From positions 1-36,252 of the forward strand of contig SFHI01000016.1 of assembly GCA_004555705.1 (NCBI GenBank): DNA of 36,252 nt, in the 5' to 3' direction. Under the pieces are notes generated by a model. It did not search any database. It saw only the letters and a program-made list of their open reading frames with translations, and was not told where the DNA came from. Position 1 is the stretch's first letter, and every line of letters starts with the position of its first letter. The position numbers and the translations under genes were made by a program. Of this stretch, positions 22,459-33,508 are shown piece by piece. The DNA comes from Clostridiales bacterium (GTDB lineage: Bacteria; Bacillota; Clostridia; Oscillospirales; Oscillospiraceae).

Positions 22459-24798
22459 ATGGATATGGGGAAGAAGCCTGCCGGGTACTATGCCCGGGTG
22501 CGTCTGGACAGCGGACACCACAAAAGAATCCTTGCGGTGATGGCCGTACTGGGAATTGCGGCATTTTTGCCTGCCGTTATGCGGCTGTACCGCCTGATGG
22601 TTGCGGATTACGGGTACTACGCGGAGCTTGCCCTGCGCAATCAGACCCGGACCACCTATGTGGCGGCGGACCGGGGGACCATTTACGACTGCAATATGAA
22701 TATCCTGGCGTCTTCCGTCAGCGTGGAAAATGTGTACCTGGACCCCCATGAGCTGAAGCAGTCCAAGGCGGATGTGGAAGCGATTTCCGAATTTCTGGGG
22801 GCGCTTCTTGACAAGGACCCTGCGTGGATCGGGGAGCAGGCGGTGAATTTCCGGCAGCGTTACCGGCAGGTGGGCTCCGGAGTTGACCAGCAGACTGCCG
22901 CTTCCATCCGGGAGTACATCCGCCGGAATAACATATCAGGAATTCACCTGGAGCCTGCTGCCAAGCGGGTTTACCCCATGGGAAGCCTGGCAGCTCAGGT
23001 CATCGGCTTCACCAATGCCAGCGGGGACGGCGTGGAGGGGGTGGAGGCCACCTACAACAGCTTCCTTTCGGGGGGCGCGGGACGGGTGATCACCACCAAG
23101 GGCAACAACGAGATGGATATGCCCTTTTCCTATGAAAATTTCGTGGCCTCCCGGGGCGGAAACAGCGTGATCCTGACTCTGGATGCCACGGTGCAGAGCT
23201 GTCTGGAAAAACAGATGCAGGCAGCCATTGCCCGCTATGATGTGCAGAACGGGGCCTTCGGCCTGGTGATGAACTGCAAAACCGGGGAAATCCTGGCCAT
23301 GGCTACCCTGGGAAGCTATGACCCCAACGCTTACCTGGAGTTGGCGGACATGGAGGAAAGCCTTCGGATTGAGCAGCTGCGGATGGAATACCTGATGCAG
23401 CCGGAGGGCTCGGAGGCCTACAACCAGGGCAGGGAACGCTACCGGCAGGAGCTCTCGGCCGCGCGGCTGAAGCAGTGGCGCAACCGGGTGCTCTCCGATG
23501 GGTATGAGCCGGGTTCCACCTTCAAGGTGCTGACCATGGCGGCGGCCCTGGACTGCGGTGCCATTGATCTGAACACCAATTTCCACTGCTCCGGTTCGGA
23601 GCGGATTTCCGGCCGGTCCCAGCTGCTGCACTGCTGGCGCTCTGCGGGCCATGGGGCGGAAAAAACGGCCCAGGCATTGCAGAACTCCTGCAATATCGCT
23701 TTCGCCCACATCGCCCTGAAGCTGGGGGGAGACCGGTTTTATGAATACATAGAGAAATTCGGCATCCTGGAAAAAACGGGCATCGATCTGGCGGGGGAGA
23801 GCAAGGGCGTCTTTTTTGACAAGCAGCTGGTGGTGAATACGGACAAATGGGGGACGGCCTCCCTGACCTCCGGCTCCTTCGGCCAGACCTTCAAGATCAC
23901 CCCGCTGCAGTTGGTTCGGGCCATCGCTTCGGTGGTGAACGGCGGATACCTTCTGGAGCCGTACATTGTCTCCGAGGTGCTGGACCCCCAGGGAAATACG
24001 ATCCTCAAGCAGGAACCGACGGTGGTCCGGCAGACCATTTCCGGGGAGACCTCCGACACCATGCGGGAGCTGATCCGCTCCGTGGTGACGGAGGGAACGG
24101 CAAAAAATGCCAATGTGGCCGGGTTTTCCATAGGGGGAAAGACCGGAACCAGTGAAAAAATTGATGTTTTTGACGAGAATGGCCAGCGCGTTCAGGATAA
24201 AATCGTGTCATTTGTGGGGATTGCGCCTATGGAAAATCCGGAGTATATTGTATTGGTAGCTCTGGACACCCCCTCCCGGCAGACGGGAATTTACATTTCC
24301 GGCGGCGTCATGGCGGCTCCCACGGTGGGGGCGGTCATGGCGGACATCCTGCCGTACCTGGGGGTGGAGCGGAATTTCTCCCCGGAGGAGCTTGCCGGAC
24401 AGCAGATCGTTCTGGAGGATATGACAGGCCTCGCCGCTGACCAGGCGGAGAAAGCGCTCAAAAAGGCGGGGCTGTCCGCCAGGCTCAGCGGCAGCGGTGA
24501 AACCGTCACCGGCCAGATTCCCGCGGCGGGACAGACCGTTCCCGGGGGGAGCCAGGTGCTCTTATACCTGGGAGAGCAGCCCCCGGAGGAGACCGTGGAG
24601 GTGCCGGATTTTTCCGGTATGAACCGCCAGCAGGCCAGCGACGCCGCGGGCGCGCTGGGACTGTACATCCTGGTAACGGGAAACGACGGTGTGGCGGAAA
24701 ACATTGTGGTGACCGCCCAGCAGACGGCTCCTGGCACAGCCGTTCCCGTGGGCACCACCATTACACTGGAATTTATAGATACCGCCGCCCGGGATTAG
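22459..24798 (+). CDS. Class B penicillin-binding protein with PASTA domains (SpoVD/FtsI type)
   Basis: A 779-residue septal transpeptidase. It has an N-terminal membrane anchor (residues ~25-45), a PBP dimerisation domain opening with VAADRGTIYDCNMNILASS, and a transpeptidase domain with Ser353-T-F-Lys356, Ser410-Cys-Asn412 and Lys561-Thr-Gly563. Two C-terminal PASTA repeats (~655-715 and ~716-775) complete it. It crosslinks peptidoglycan with the partner FtsW. PASTA domains and the position before murE fit SpoVD or Pbp2B; only one such gene is present, so it may serve vegetative division, sporulation or both. GGAGGGA precedes the ATG; ATG 22465 is possible. Confidence 0.92.
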   Translation: MDMGKKPAGYYARVRLDSGHHKRILAVMAVLGIAAFLPAVMRLYRLMVADYGYYAELALRNQTRTTYVAADRGTIYDCNMNILASSVSVENVYLDPHELKQSKADVEAISEFLGALLDKDPAWIGEQAVNFRQRYRQVGSGVDQQTAASIREYIRRNNISGIHLEPAAKRVYPMGSLAAQVIGFTNASGDGVEGVEATYNSFLSGGAGRVITTKGNNEMDMPFSYENFVASRGGNSVILTLDATVQSCLEKQMQAAIARYDVQNGAFGLVMNCKTGEILAMATLGSYDPNAYLELADMEESLRIEQLRMEYLMQPEGSEAYNQGRERYRQELSAARLKQWRNRVLSDGYEPGSTFKVLTMAAALDCGAIDLNTNFHCSGSERISGRSQLLHCWRSAGHGAEKTAQALQNSCNIAFAHIALKLGGDRFYEYIEKFGILEKTGIDLAGESKGVFFDKQLVVNTDKWGTASLTSGSFGQTFKITPLQLVRAIASVVNGGYLLEPYIVSEVLDPQGNTILKQEPTVVRQTISGETSDTMRELIRSVVTEGTAKNANVAGFSIGGKTGTSEKIDVFDENGQRVQDKIVSFVGIAPMENPEYIVLVALDTPSRQTGIYISGGVMAAPTVGAVMADILPYLGVERNFSPEELAGQQIVLEDMTGLAADQAEKALKKAGLSARLSGSGETVTGQIPAAGQTVPGGSQVLLYLGEQPPEETVEVPDFSGMNRQQASDAAGALGLYILVTGNDGVAENIVVTAQQTAPGTAVPVGTTITLEFIDTAARD

Positions 24799-24817
24799 GG
24801 CGGCAGGAGGGTACGAT

Positions 24818-26269
24818 ATGAAACTCAGAGACCTGATGAAGGACATTCCCATTCTGGAGTCCACCGCGGATTTGGAGCAGGAAATTTCCGAAGTGTTTTA
24901 CGATTCCCGGAAGGTAACCCGGGGAGGACTGTTTGTGGCCGTGTCGGGCTTTGCCTCGGACGGGAACCGGTTTATCCCCATGGCCATGGAGAGGGGCGCT
25001 GCCGCCGTGGTGACCGCGAAACGGCCCGAGGGGGATGTGCCCTATGTGCTGGTGGAATCGGACCGACTGGCGCTGGCAATGATTGCCGCCAATTACTTTG
25101 GACATCCGGCGGGAAAGATGGCCATCATCGGTGTTACGGGAACCAACGGAAAAACCTCGGTGACCCTCCTTGTGAAACACGTTTTGGAGGAATGCCTGGG
25201 GACCAAGGTGGGCCTCATCGGCACTATGGAAAATCTCATCGGTTCGCAGGCCATTCCCACGGAGCGGACTACCCCGGAGAGCTTTGAGCTTCAGGAGCTT
25301 TTTGCCCGGATGTACCGGGCGGGCTGCACCCATGTGGTGATGGAGGTGTCCAGCCATGCCCTGACCCTGGAAAGGGTGGGCGGCATCCGGTTCCGGGTGG
25401 CGGCCTTTACCAACCTTACCGAGGATCATCTGGATTTCCACAAGACCATGGATGCCTACTGCGATGCCAAGGCGGAGCTGTTCCGCCGGTGCGGTCGGGC
25501 GGTGATCAATGTGGACGACAGCTACTCAGGAAGGATGCTGGCAGCCTGCGCCTGCCCGGTGGTGACCACTTCCGTCCGGGGGAGCGCGGATATTCAGGCC
25601 CGGGACGTGGAGCTTCACGCCCGGGGAATCCGGTTCACCGCGGTGCGGGAAGGGGAGCGGGTTCCTGTGGAGCTGCCCATCCCCGGACGGTTTACGGTGC
25701 ACAACGCCCTGACGGTGCTGGGAATTGCTTACAGCCTGGGGATTTCTCTGGAACGCTGCGCTGCGGCCCTCTCCGGTGCCAAGGGCGTCAAGGGCCGCAT
25801 CGAGGTGGTTCCAACCCCCGGGGAGCCCTACACGGTGCTCATTGACTATGCCCATACCCCGGACGGACTGGAAAACATTCTGCGGTCCGTGCGGGATTTC
25901 TGCCGGGGACGGGTGATCGCGGTATTCGGCTGCGGCGGGGACCGGGACCCCATGAAGCGCCCCATCATGGGCCATATCGGGGTGGGACTCTCGGACTTCG
26001 CGGTAGTTACCTCGGACAATCCCAGAACCGAGGAGCCCATGGCCATCATTCGGGATATCCTGAAAGGGGTAAAACAGGAAGATGGGGAATATATTGTTAT
26101 AGAGGACCGCCGCAAAGCTATCAGATATGCTATGGACATTGCGAAAAAAGATGATATAATTATCCTGGCGGGGAAGGGGCATGAAACCTACCAGGATGTA
26201 GGCGGAAAGAAGCATCACCTGGACGAACGGGAAGAGGTTGCCGCCCACCTGTCAGAAATGAGGAAATAA
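24818..26269 (+). CDS. murE: UDP-MurNAc-tripeptide synthetase (meso-diaminopimelate adding)
   Basis: A 483-residue Mur ligase. It carries the ATP-binding P-loop TGTNGKT (107-113), EVSSHAL, FTNLTEDHLDFH and a C-terminal DNPR (400-403). DNPR marks enzymes that add meso-diaminopimelate rather than lysine, so the cell wall is predicted to be mDAP type. The reaction extends UDP-MurNAc-L-Ala-D-Glu in the cytoplasm. GGCAGGAGGG lies before the ATG, and murF starts one base after the stop. Confidence 0.97.
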   Translation: MKLRDLMKDIPILESTADLEQEISEVFYDSRKVTRGGLFVAVSGFASDGNRFIPMAMERGAAAVVTAKRPEGDVPYVLVESDRLALAMIAANYFGHPAGKMAIIGVTGTNGKTSVTLLVKHVLEECLGTKVGLIGTMENLIGSQAIPTERTTPESFELQELFARMYRAGCTHVVMEVSSHALTLERVGGIRFRVAAFTNLTEDHLDFHKTMDAYCDAKAELFRRCGRAVINVDDSYSGRMLAACACPVVTTSVRGSADIQARDVELHARGIRFTAVREGERVPVELPIPGRFTVHNALTVLGIAYSLGISLERCAAALSGAKGVKGRIEVVPTPGEPYTVLIDYAHTPDGLENILRSVRDFCRGRVIAVFGCGGDRDPMKRPIMGHIGVGLSDFAVVTSDNPRTEEPMAIIRDILKGVKQEDGEYIVIEDRRKAIRYAMDIAKKDDIIILAGKGHETYQDVGGKKHHLDEREEVAAHLSEMRK

Positions 26270-26270
26270 A

Positions 26271-27644
26271 ATGGGTGTCATTACGTTGAAACAGGCGGCC
26301 GCCTGGTGCGGCGGCTCTGTGGAAGAGAAATATGCCGATGTGACTTTCCTCGGTGCGGGGAACGATACCCGTGCCCTGGAACCCGGGCAGCTGTTTGTGG
26401 CGCTGCAGGGGGCCAGGGACGGCCATGATTTTATCCCTGCCGCCATGGAAAAGGGTGCTGCCGCTGTGCTGTGCAGCCGCCGGGTGGGGGACTATCCCGC
26501 CATCGTGGTGGATAATCCCCGGATTGCGTTGGGGAAGATTGCCAGGGAAGAGGTCCGGCGCATCGGCATGAAGGTGGTGGCAGTCACCGGCTCCGTGGGA
26601 AAGAGCACCACCAAGGAGATGATCGCCCGGGTCCTGGAGAGTACATACGTCACCTGCCGGACTCCGGCCAATCACAACAATGACATTGGGATGCCCATGG
26701 CGATTCTTGCCATGGGGGAGGATACCCAGGTGGCGGTGCTGGAAATGGGCATGAACCATTTCCGGGAAATTGCCTACCTGTCCCGGATCGCCCTGCCGGA
26801 TATGGCTGTGATTGTCAACATCGGTACCAGCCACATGGAATATCTGGGCTCCCAGGAGGGAATCCGGAAGGCGAAAATGGAAATCCTGGAGGGCATGGAG
26901 CCCCAGGGGAAACTGTTCCTCAACGGCGACGATGTGATGCTGAAAAACCTGCCCCAATTGCCGGTACAGCCGATCACCTATTTCGGTACGGAGGAGGGCT
27001 GCCGGGTCAGGGGCACGGATATCCGCCTGGAACCCGGGAAAACCTGTTTCACCCTGGAGTGGGACGGGGAAAAATGTCCCGTGGAGCTGGGGCTGGAGGG
27101 CCGCCATTATGTAAATGACGCCCTGGCAGCCGCCGCCGTGGGACTGGCTATGGGCGTCTCCGGAGAGAAAATCGCGCAGAGCCTCAGAACCTTCCGCAAC
27201 CTTGCCGGGCGACAGGAGACCTTCGAGGCCCAGGGCTTTACCATCATCCGCGACTGCTACAACGCCGGCCCCGAGTCCATGGCCGCCGCCCTGGCGGTGC
27301 TGGGGGCGCGGAAGGGGAGAAGAATCGCGGTGCTGGGGGATATGCTGGAGCTGGGTGTGTGCACCCAGGCGGAGCACTACCGGATTGGCAGAATTGCAGC
27401 CGAGAACGCGGACCTGCTGTTTGCTTTCGGACCCAATGCAGACCGGGTTGCCAGCGGAGCGCTTACCGGAGGAATGCCCCAGGGAAATATCGGAAGCTAC
27501 ACCGACCGGGACGCCCTGACCGCGGAGCTGAAGCGGGCGGCAAGACCCGGGGATGTGCTGCTGTTTAAGGGGAGCAGGGGGATGCGGATGGAACAAATCC
27601 TGGACGCGTTCCTCAGCAAAGATACGGAGGATGCTGCAAAATGA
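26271..27644 (+). CDS. murF: UDP-MurNAc-tripeptide--D-alanyl-D-alanine ligase
   Basis: A 457-residue Mur ligase: N-terminal substrate domain, P-loop TGSVGKSTTKEM, ANHNNDIGMP, GTSHMEYLGS and RDCYNAGPESM. It adds D-Ala-D-Ala to complete the UDP-MurNAc-pentapeptide. AGGAAATAAA lies before the ATG. The stop overlaps the mraY start as ATGA. Confidence 0.96.
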   Translation: MGVITLKQAAAWCGGSVEEKYADVTFLGAGNDTRALEPGQLFVALQGARDGHDFIPAAMEKGAAAVLCSRRVGDYPAIVVDNPRIALGKIAREEVRRIGMKVVAVTGSVGKSTTKEMIARVLESTYVTCRTPANHNNDIGMPMAILAMGEDTQVAVLEMGMNHFREIAYLSRIALPDMAVIVNIGTSHMEYLGSQEGIRKAKMEILEGMEPQGKLFLNGDDVMLKNLPQLPVQPITYFGTEEGCRVRGTDIRLEPGKTCFTLEWDGEKCPVELGLEGRHYVNDALAAAAVGLAMGVSGEKIAQSLRTFRNLAGRQETFEAQGFTIIRDCYNAGPESMAAALAVLGARKGRRIAVLGDMLELGVCTQAEHYRIGRIAAENADLLFAFGPNADRVASGALTGGMPQGNIGSYTDRDALTAELKRAARPGDVLLFKGSRGMRMEQILDAFLSKDTEDAAK

Positions 27645-28618
27645 CGAGAATTCTGATTACGGCCGTAATTTCCTGCGCCCTGACGGGGCTGCTGGGGTAT
27701 CTGCTGCTGCCGGTGCTCCATGCGCTGAAGGCCGGCGCTTCCATTCGGGAGATCGGCCCCACCTGGCACAACAACAAAACCGGTACCCCCATCATGGGCG
27801 GGCTGATGTTCATTTTTTCCGCGCTTCTGTGCCTAATGGGGAACCTGGGCTCCATGGAGGATTACTCCGTGTTTTACGTGATGATCCTGGCCATGTGCTT
27901 TGGATTAATCGGTTTTCTGGACGATTTTACAAAGGTCCGTTTTAAACGCAATCTGGGCCTGACCTCCATCCAGAAGGCCATGCTCCAGATGGCTGTTTCC
28001 GCAGTATTTCTGTACGCCATGTATAAGACCGGCAATATGGCCAGTGTGCTGTATATTCCGTTCTTCAATGTGAGCTTCCACATCCATCCGCTGGTCTATA
28101 TTTTCTTTGCCATGTTTGTCATGGTGGGCTGCGTCAACGCGGTGAACCTGACGGACGGGGTGGACGGGCTCAGCAGTTCTGTGACCATCCCGGTGATGGT
28201 GTTCTTCGCCGCTGCCTCCGTCAGCGCGGGACGCTACGACCTGGCGCTGCTGCCGGCCAGCCTGGTGGGAGGCCTGGCCGCGTACCTGTGCTACAACTGG
28301 CACCCGGCGAAGGTGTTTATGGGCGATACCGGCTCGCTGTTTTTGGGCGGTGTGGTCTGCGCTATGGCCTTTGCGCTGGATATGCCCCTGATTCTGATTC
28401 TGGTTGGTTTCGTCTATATCGTGGAAACCCTGTCCGTGATTCTTCAGGTGAGCTATTTCAAGCTGACCCATGGAAAGCGGCTGTTCAAAATGTCTCCCAT
28501 CCACCACCATTTTGAGATGTGCGGGTGGAAGGAGGAGCGGATCGTACTGACCTTCGCGGCGGTATCCGCTGTGATGTGTGTGATTGCCTGGTTCGGGATT
28601 TCCCAGCGGGTATTCTGA
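27641..28618 (+). CDS. mraY: Phospho-MurNAc-pentapeptide transferase
   Basis: A 325-residue polytopic membrane enzyme with about ten spans. Motifs are GTPIMGGLMFIF, GFLDDFTKV, NLTDGVDGLSS (catalytic Asp), the D-rich FMGDTGSLFLGG and SPIHHHFEMCGWKE. It transfers phospho-MurNAc-pentapeptide to undecaprenyl phosphate, making lipid I. Translation is coupled to murF. In B. subtilis murD follows mraY; here the next gene is ftsW. Confidence 0.97.
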   Translation: MTRILITAVISCALTGLLGYLLLPVLHALKAGASIREIGPTWHNNKTGTPIMGGLMFIFSALLCLMGNLGSMEDYSVFYVMILAMCFGLIGFLDDFTKVRFKRNLGLTSIQKAMLQMAVSAVFLYAMYKTGNMASVLYIPFFNVSFHIHPLVYIFFAMFVMVGCVNAVNLTDGVDGLSSSVTIPVMVFFAAASVSAGRYDLALLPASLVGGLAAYLCYNWHPAKVFMGDTGSLFLGGVVCAMAFALDMPLILILVGFVYIVETLSVILQVSYFKLTHGKRLFKMSPIHHHFEMCGWKEERIVLTFAAVSAVMCVIAWFGISQRVF

Positions 28619-28639
28619 TCTTCCCGGAAGGAGTATTGT

Positions 28640-29815
28640 ATGGCCATGCAGAGAAAAACTCTGTATGCCAAAGAGAACCGCCCCGCCGGAGCGCTCCGCC
28701 AGGGCGAACATGTGGACCTGCCCTTCTTGATTCTGGTGCTTCTGCTGCTGACGGTGGGGCTCATTATGCTCTACTCCGCCAGCTTCGCCCAGAGTGAATA
28801 TGATACCGGATACGTCAGTTCCACCCGCTATTTTCAGAAGCAGGCGGTATGCGCTGCCATTGGGCTGGCTGCCTTCTTTTTCTTCAGCCGGATTCCAGCT
28901 CAGGTTTGGTTCCGGCTGGCCTGGCCCATATACGCCCTGAGCATTGTACTGCTGCTCAGCGTTCTTGTGGTCGGAGAGGAGGTAAACGGCGCCCGCCGAT
29001 GGATCAATGTGGCGGGGCTTCAGTTTCAGCCCTCCGAAATCGCGAAGTTTACGCTGATTCTGCTCTTTGCCAGACTGACCAGAAGCTATGGCCCCGACAC
29101 GAAGAAATTCCGGTTCGGGGTTCTGGGCTTCGGAGCCGCGTTGCTGGGAATACTGGTTCCGCTGGCCCTGGAAAAGCATCTGAGCGCCATTATGCTTATG
29201 GGTATGGTGGCTGTGGTCATGATGTTTGTGGCGGGAACCAGAGCCCGGTGGCTGCTGGCCGGGGCGGGGGCCGCAGTGTTATTCGTGGCGGTTTACGTCA
29301 GCTTTATGGGTTACGCCGGGGACCGGATCACCGCCTGGCTCCATCCGGAGTCGGACCCGGGGGATACCGGTTATCAGATTCTGCAGTCCCTGTATGCCAT
29401 CGGCTCCGGAGGACTGTTTGGCCTGGGCTTTGGAAAATCCAGGCAGAAGTATCTTTATCTGCCTTTTCAGTATAACGACTATATCTTTGCGGTCATCTGC
29501 GAGGAACTGGGCTTTGTGGGCGCGCTGGCCATCATCGCGCTGTTCTGCGCGCTGATCCTGCGTGGGTATTGGATCGCCCTGCGGGCCAGGGACCGCTTTT
29601 CCACAGTTCTGGCGGCGGGGCTGGTTACGCTCATTGCCGTTCAGACGGTTCTGAATCTGTGCGTGGTTACCAACCTGCTCCCATCCACCGGAATCTCGCT
29701 GCCCTTCTTCTCCTACGGTGGAACGGCTCTGGCAGTGAACCTGGGGGAGATGGGGATTGTTGCCCAAATATCCCGGTTCCGAAACCACAGAAAAATACAG
29801 GAGGCTTCCCTATGA
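28640..29815 (+). CDS. ftsW: SEDS peptidoglycan polymerase FtsW (SpoVE type)
   Basis: A 391-residue protein with about ten membrane spans. SEDS signatures include VNGARRWI, QFQPSEIAKF, LEKHLSAIML and STGISLPFFSYGGT. It polymerises glycan strands from lipid II with the class B PBP. A basic polar N terminus of ~30 residues lies inside the cell. AAGGAG precedes the ATG. Its stop overlaps the murG ATG (ATGA). Confidence 0.95.
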   Translation: MAMQRKTLYAKENRPAGALRQGEHVDLPFLILVLLLLTVGLIMLYSASFAQSEYDTGYVSSTRYFQKQAVCAAIGLAAFFFFSRIPAQVWFRLAWPIYALSIVLLLSVLVVGEEVNGARRWINVAGLQFQPSEIAKFTLILLFARLTRSYGPDTKKFRFGVLGFGAALLGILVPLALEKHLSAIMLMGMVAVVMMFVAGTRARWLLAGAGAAVLFVAVYVSFMGYAGDRITAWLHPESDPGDTGYQILQSLYAIGSGGLFGLGFGKSRQKYLYLPFQYNDYIFAVICEELGFVGALAIIALFCALILRGYWIALRARDRFSTVLAAGLVTLIAVQTVLNLCVVTNLLPSTGISLPFFSYGGTALAVNLGEMGIVAQISRFRNHRKIQEASL

Positions 29816-30936
29816 ATTTGATTTTTACCTGCGGCGGCACTGCCGGTCATATCAACCCTGCCATCGCGGTTGCCAATATGATGAAGGAGCGTTTCCCGGA
29901 CTGCCGGATTCTCTTTATCGGCGCCTCCGGCCATATGGAGGAAAAGCTGGTTCCCCAGGCGGGGTACGAGCTGAAATGCCTCCCCGGTTCCGGGCTCAGC
30001 CGGGGAAAGAATCTGGCTGCCCTGAAGCAAAATATTCACGCGGTTCGGTGTGTACTCGACGCGGTGAAAGCGTGCAAAAGGATTTTCCGGGAGTTCCAGC
30101 CCGACGCAGTCATCGGAACCGGCGGCTATGCCAGCTTTCCTGCGCTGCAGGCGGCCCAGTCCATGGGAATTCCCACCTGCGTTCACGAGAGCAACGCCCT
30201 TCCCGGACTGACCACTAAAATGGCGGCGAACAAGGCAAGCCGTGTGCTGGTGGCCTTTGAGGAGAGCGTTCCCCACTACAAGCACCCGGAGCGTGTGGAG
30301 GTGGTGGGAATGCCTGTGCGCAGGGAGTTCATCTTCACCGATAAGGAGCAGGCCAGGAAGGAACTGGGGCTGGACAGCCGTCCGCTGGTGGTTTCCGCTT
30401 TCGGGAGCAACGGCGCGAAGGTGATGAACGAAACGGTGGCCGGCCTTTTCCGCCTGGAAAAGGAGGCGGGCTTCCCCTTCCGCCATATCCACGCCACCGG
30501 CCGGTTCGGCTGGGAGTGGATGCCGGACCTGGTGCGAAGCCTTGGGGTCGATCCCGATGCCGAGGAGAGCATTGACCTGCGGGAATACATATACAATATG
30601 GCCACCGTCATGTCCGCGGCGGATGTGATCATCAGCCGGGCGGGCGCGTCTACCTGCAACGAGATAGGCGCCTGCGGAATCCCCAGCATTCTGATTCCGT
30701 CTCCCAATGTGACCAACAACCACCAGGAGAAGAATGCCAGAATGCTGGCAGACCGGGAGGCCGCCGTGCTGATCCTGGAGAAGGACTGTACCCCTCAGAA
30801 GCTCTATGATGAGATTACCGCCCTGCTGTCCGATGCTCCCAGGCAGGAGCAAATGCGCCGCAGGCTCCGGGAAATGGTTCGCCTGGATGCCACGGAGCGG
30901 ATTTGCGACATTGTGGAGGCGCTCTGCAAACGATAA
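29812..30936 (+). CDS. murG: UDP-GlcNAc:lipid I N-acetylglucosamine transferase
   Basis: A 374-residue peripheral membrane GT28 enzyme. It shows FTCGGTAGHINPAIA at the N terminus, GTGGYASFPALQAA, HESNALPGLTTK, SRAGASTCNEI and a C-terminal PSPNVTNNHQEKNARML. It converts lipid I to lipid II. The first-loop glycine usually seen as GGTGGH is GGTAGH here, a mild change. The start at 29812 has CAGGAGG 6-7 bases upstream and overlaps the ftsW stop; upstream open frame belongs to ftsW in another frame. Confidence 0.96.
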   Translation: MNLIFTCGGTAGHINPAIAVANMMKERFPDCRILFIGASGHMEEKLVPQAGYELKCLPGSGLSRGKNLAALKQNIHAVRCVLDAVKACKRIFREFQPDAVIGTGGYASFPALQAAQSMGIPTCVHESNALPGLTTKMAANKASRVLVAFEESVPHYKHPERVEVVGMPVRREFIFTDKEQARKELGLDSRPLVVSAFGSNGAKVMNETVAGLFRLEKEAGFPFRHIHATGRFGWEWMPDLVRSLGVDPDAEESIDLREYIYNMATVMSAADVIISRAGASTCNEIGACGIPSILIPSPNVTNNHQEKNARMLADREAAVLILEKDCTPQKLYDEITALLSDAPRQEQMRRRLREMVRLDATERICDIVEALCKR

Positions 30937-30960
30937 CCTGCCTACCCCAGGAGGAACACT

Positions 30961-32139
30961 ATGGATACAAAACAGAAGAACACCGGTACCCCCCGGAAGG
31001 CTCCCCCGAAGCGAAGCAGCCAGCCGGAGACCGGGCGGTCCGGTGCACGGCAGCCCCGAAGCAGCCAGACACCGGAATATAAGCGAACACCTCCCCAGGG
31101 AGCCAGCGTCTACGGAGCGCCTACGGGAGGAAGCCGGTCCACTGCCGCGCCGGCCAGGACAGTGGGCAAAAAACCGAAAAAGACCAATGTACTGCACAGA
31201 CTGCTGAAAAAGGGAGCCACTGCCTCCAAAAAGGCCAATACCTCCCGGGAAAAGGTGATCCGCGCCCAAAAGCAGATGCAGTCCCAGCGTAAGAAAAAGC
31301 GTGCCAGACGTTTTGATACGCCTGCGGTGATTTACACCGATCCGAAGCCATTTAACCGCAGCCGGCTGCTGGTGCAGCTGATGAGCGTTGCGGCGGTGGT
31401 GATTGCCCTGGTGCTGGGGCTCTCCGTATTCTTCAAGGTGAAAACCATTACCGTTGCCGGAGCGGAAATCTACAGCGCCTGGGCGGTGCGGGAGGCCTCC
31501 GGAATTTCGGAGGGGGACAATCTGCTGACCTTCAGCCGCGCCAGGGCCATCGCGAAAATCCGCGCGGAGCTTTCCTATGTGGATAAGGTCAGAATTGGTA
31601 TAAAACTTCCCGATACGGTTAATATTTACATTGAGGAGCTGGAGGTTGTCTATGCCATCAAATCCCAGGACGGCATCTGGTGGCTGATGACGTCGGACGG
31701 AAGAATGGTGCAGCAGTCCGATGCCGCTTCCGCGGAGAAATATACCAAGGTTCTGGGCGTGGCTGTGGAGAGTCCCCAGGTGAATGCCCAGGCCGTTGCC
31801 GTGGAGGCTGTTCCCACGGAGACCGGCGAATCGGGGGAGACCGTCCCTGTCACCGTGACCGGAGCCCAGAGGCTGTCTGCCACGCTCCAGATTCTGAAGG
31901 CCCTGGAGGCCAACGATATCGTGGGTGAGGCGGCCAGCGTGGATGTTACCAGCCTCAATGCCATCGAGCTATGGTATGGCCAGCGCTATCAGGTCAATCT
32001 GGGGGATACCACCAATATGGAATACAAGATCGCCTGCATGAACGACGCGATCCTGCAGCTCAGCGACTACCAGACCGGAAAGCTGGATATCAGCTTCACC
32101 ACCGGGGGAGAACAGGTAATCTATACGCCTTTTTCCTGA
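30961..32139 (+). CDS. ftsQ: Cell division protein DivIB/FtsQ
   Basis: A 392-residue bitopic protein. A very long (~135 residue) basic, Pro/Ser/Lys-rich and probably disordered cytoplasmic tail is followed by one span (LVQLMSVAAVVIALVLGLSV). A POTRA domain comes next (VKTITVAGAEIYSAWAVREA) and then the FtsQ beta domain. It bridges FtsL/DivIC and the PBP in the divisome. CAGGAGGAAC precedes the ATG. Cytoplasmic tails of other DivIB proteins are usually shorter. Confidence 0.9.
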   Translation: MDTKQKNTGTPRKAPPKRSSQPETGRSGARQPRSSQTPEYKRTPPQGASVYGAPTGGSRSTAAPARTVGKKPKKTNVLHRLLKKGATASKKANTSREKVIRAQKQMQSQRKKKRARRFDTPAVIYTDPKPFNRSRLLVQLMSVAAVVIALVLGLSVFFKVKTITVAGAEIYSAWAVREASGISEGDNLLTFSRARAIAKIRAELSYVDKVRIGIKLPDTVNIYIEELEVVYAIKSQDGIWWLMTSDGRMVQQSDAASAEKYTKVLGVAVESPQVNAQAVAVEAVPTETGESGETVPVTVTGAQRLSATLQILKALEANDIVGEAASVDVTSLNAIELWYGQRYQVNLGDTTNMEYKIACMNDAILQLSDYQTGKLDISFTTGGEQVIYTPFS

Positions 32140-32222
32140 TACGGCTCTGAATCGCCGGGCACCGGCCATTTCCTAAATTATGAGAATTATGTAAATATTT
32201 TAGCGAATAAACAGATTTTCTA

Positions 32223-32251
32223 TTGACCAAACTGGGATTTCGGGATAGAAT
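32223..32251 (+). promoter_or_regulatory. Sigma-A promoter of ftsZ
   Basis: TTGACC (32223-32228) and TAGAAT (32246-32251) with 17-base spacing. They lie in the 184-base gap between divIB and ftsZ, allowing ftsZ to be expressed apart from the long upstream operon. Confidence 0.7.
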
Positions 32252-32323
32252 GTAATAGCATAGCCAGAATTTGCGGCGGGAACTCCGGTCTCCCTGCCAA
32301 TCGATACATAGGAGGAAGAGCAT

Positions 32324-33442
<1,119 letters not shown>

Positions 33443-33451
33443 AGCATTTTT

Positions 33452-33486
33452 GCATCCCGGCCCATGCTGCGGGTCGGGATGCTTTT
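33452..33486 (+). terminator. Terminator of ftsZ
   Basis: A 12-bp stem (33452-33463 with 33471-33482, one G-T pair), 7-base loop and TTTT. It begins 9 bases after the ftsZ stop. Confidence 0.8.
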
Positions 33487-33508
33487 GCGTCAGAGGAAAG
33501 GAGCAGTC

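Noticed and set aside
33464..33508. Upstream ATG extending the methyltransferase by 15 residues
   Set aside because: It lies inside the ftsZ terminator stem and lacks a ribosome site; the GTG at 33509 has AAAGGAG.
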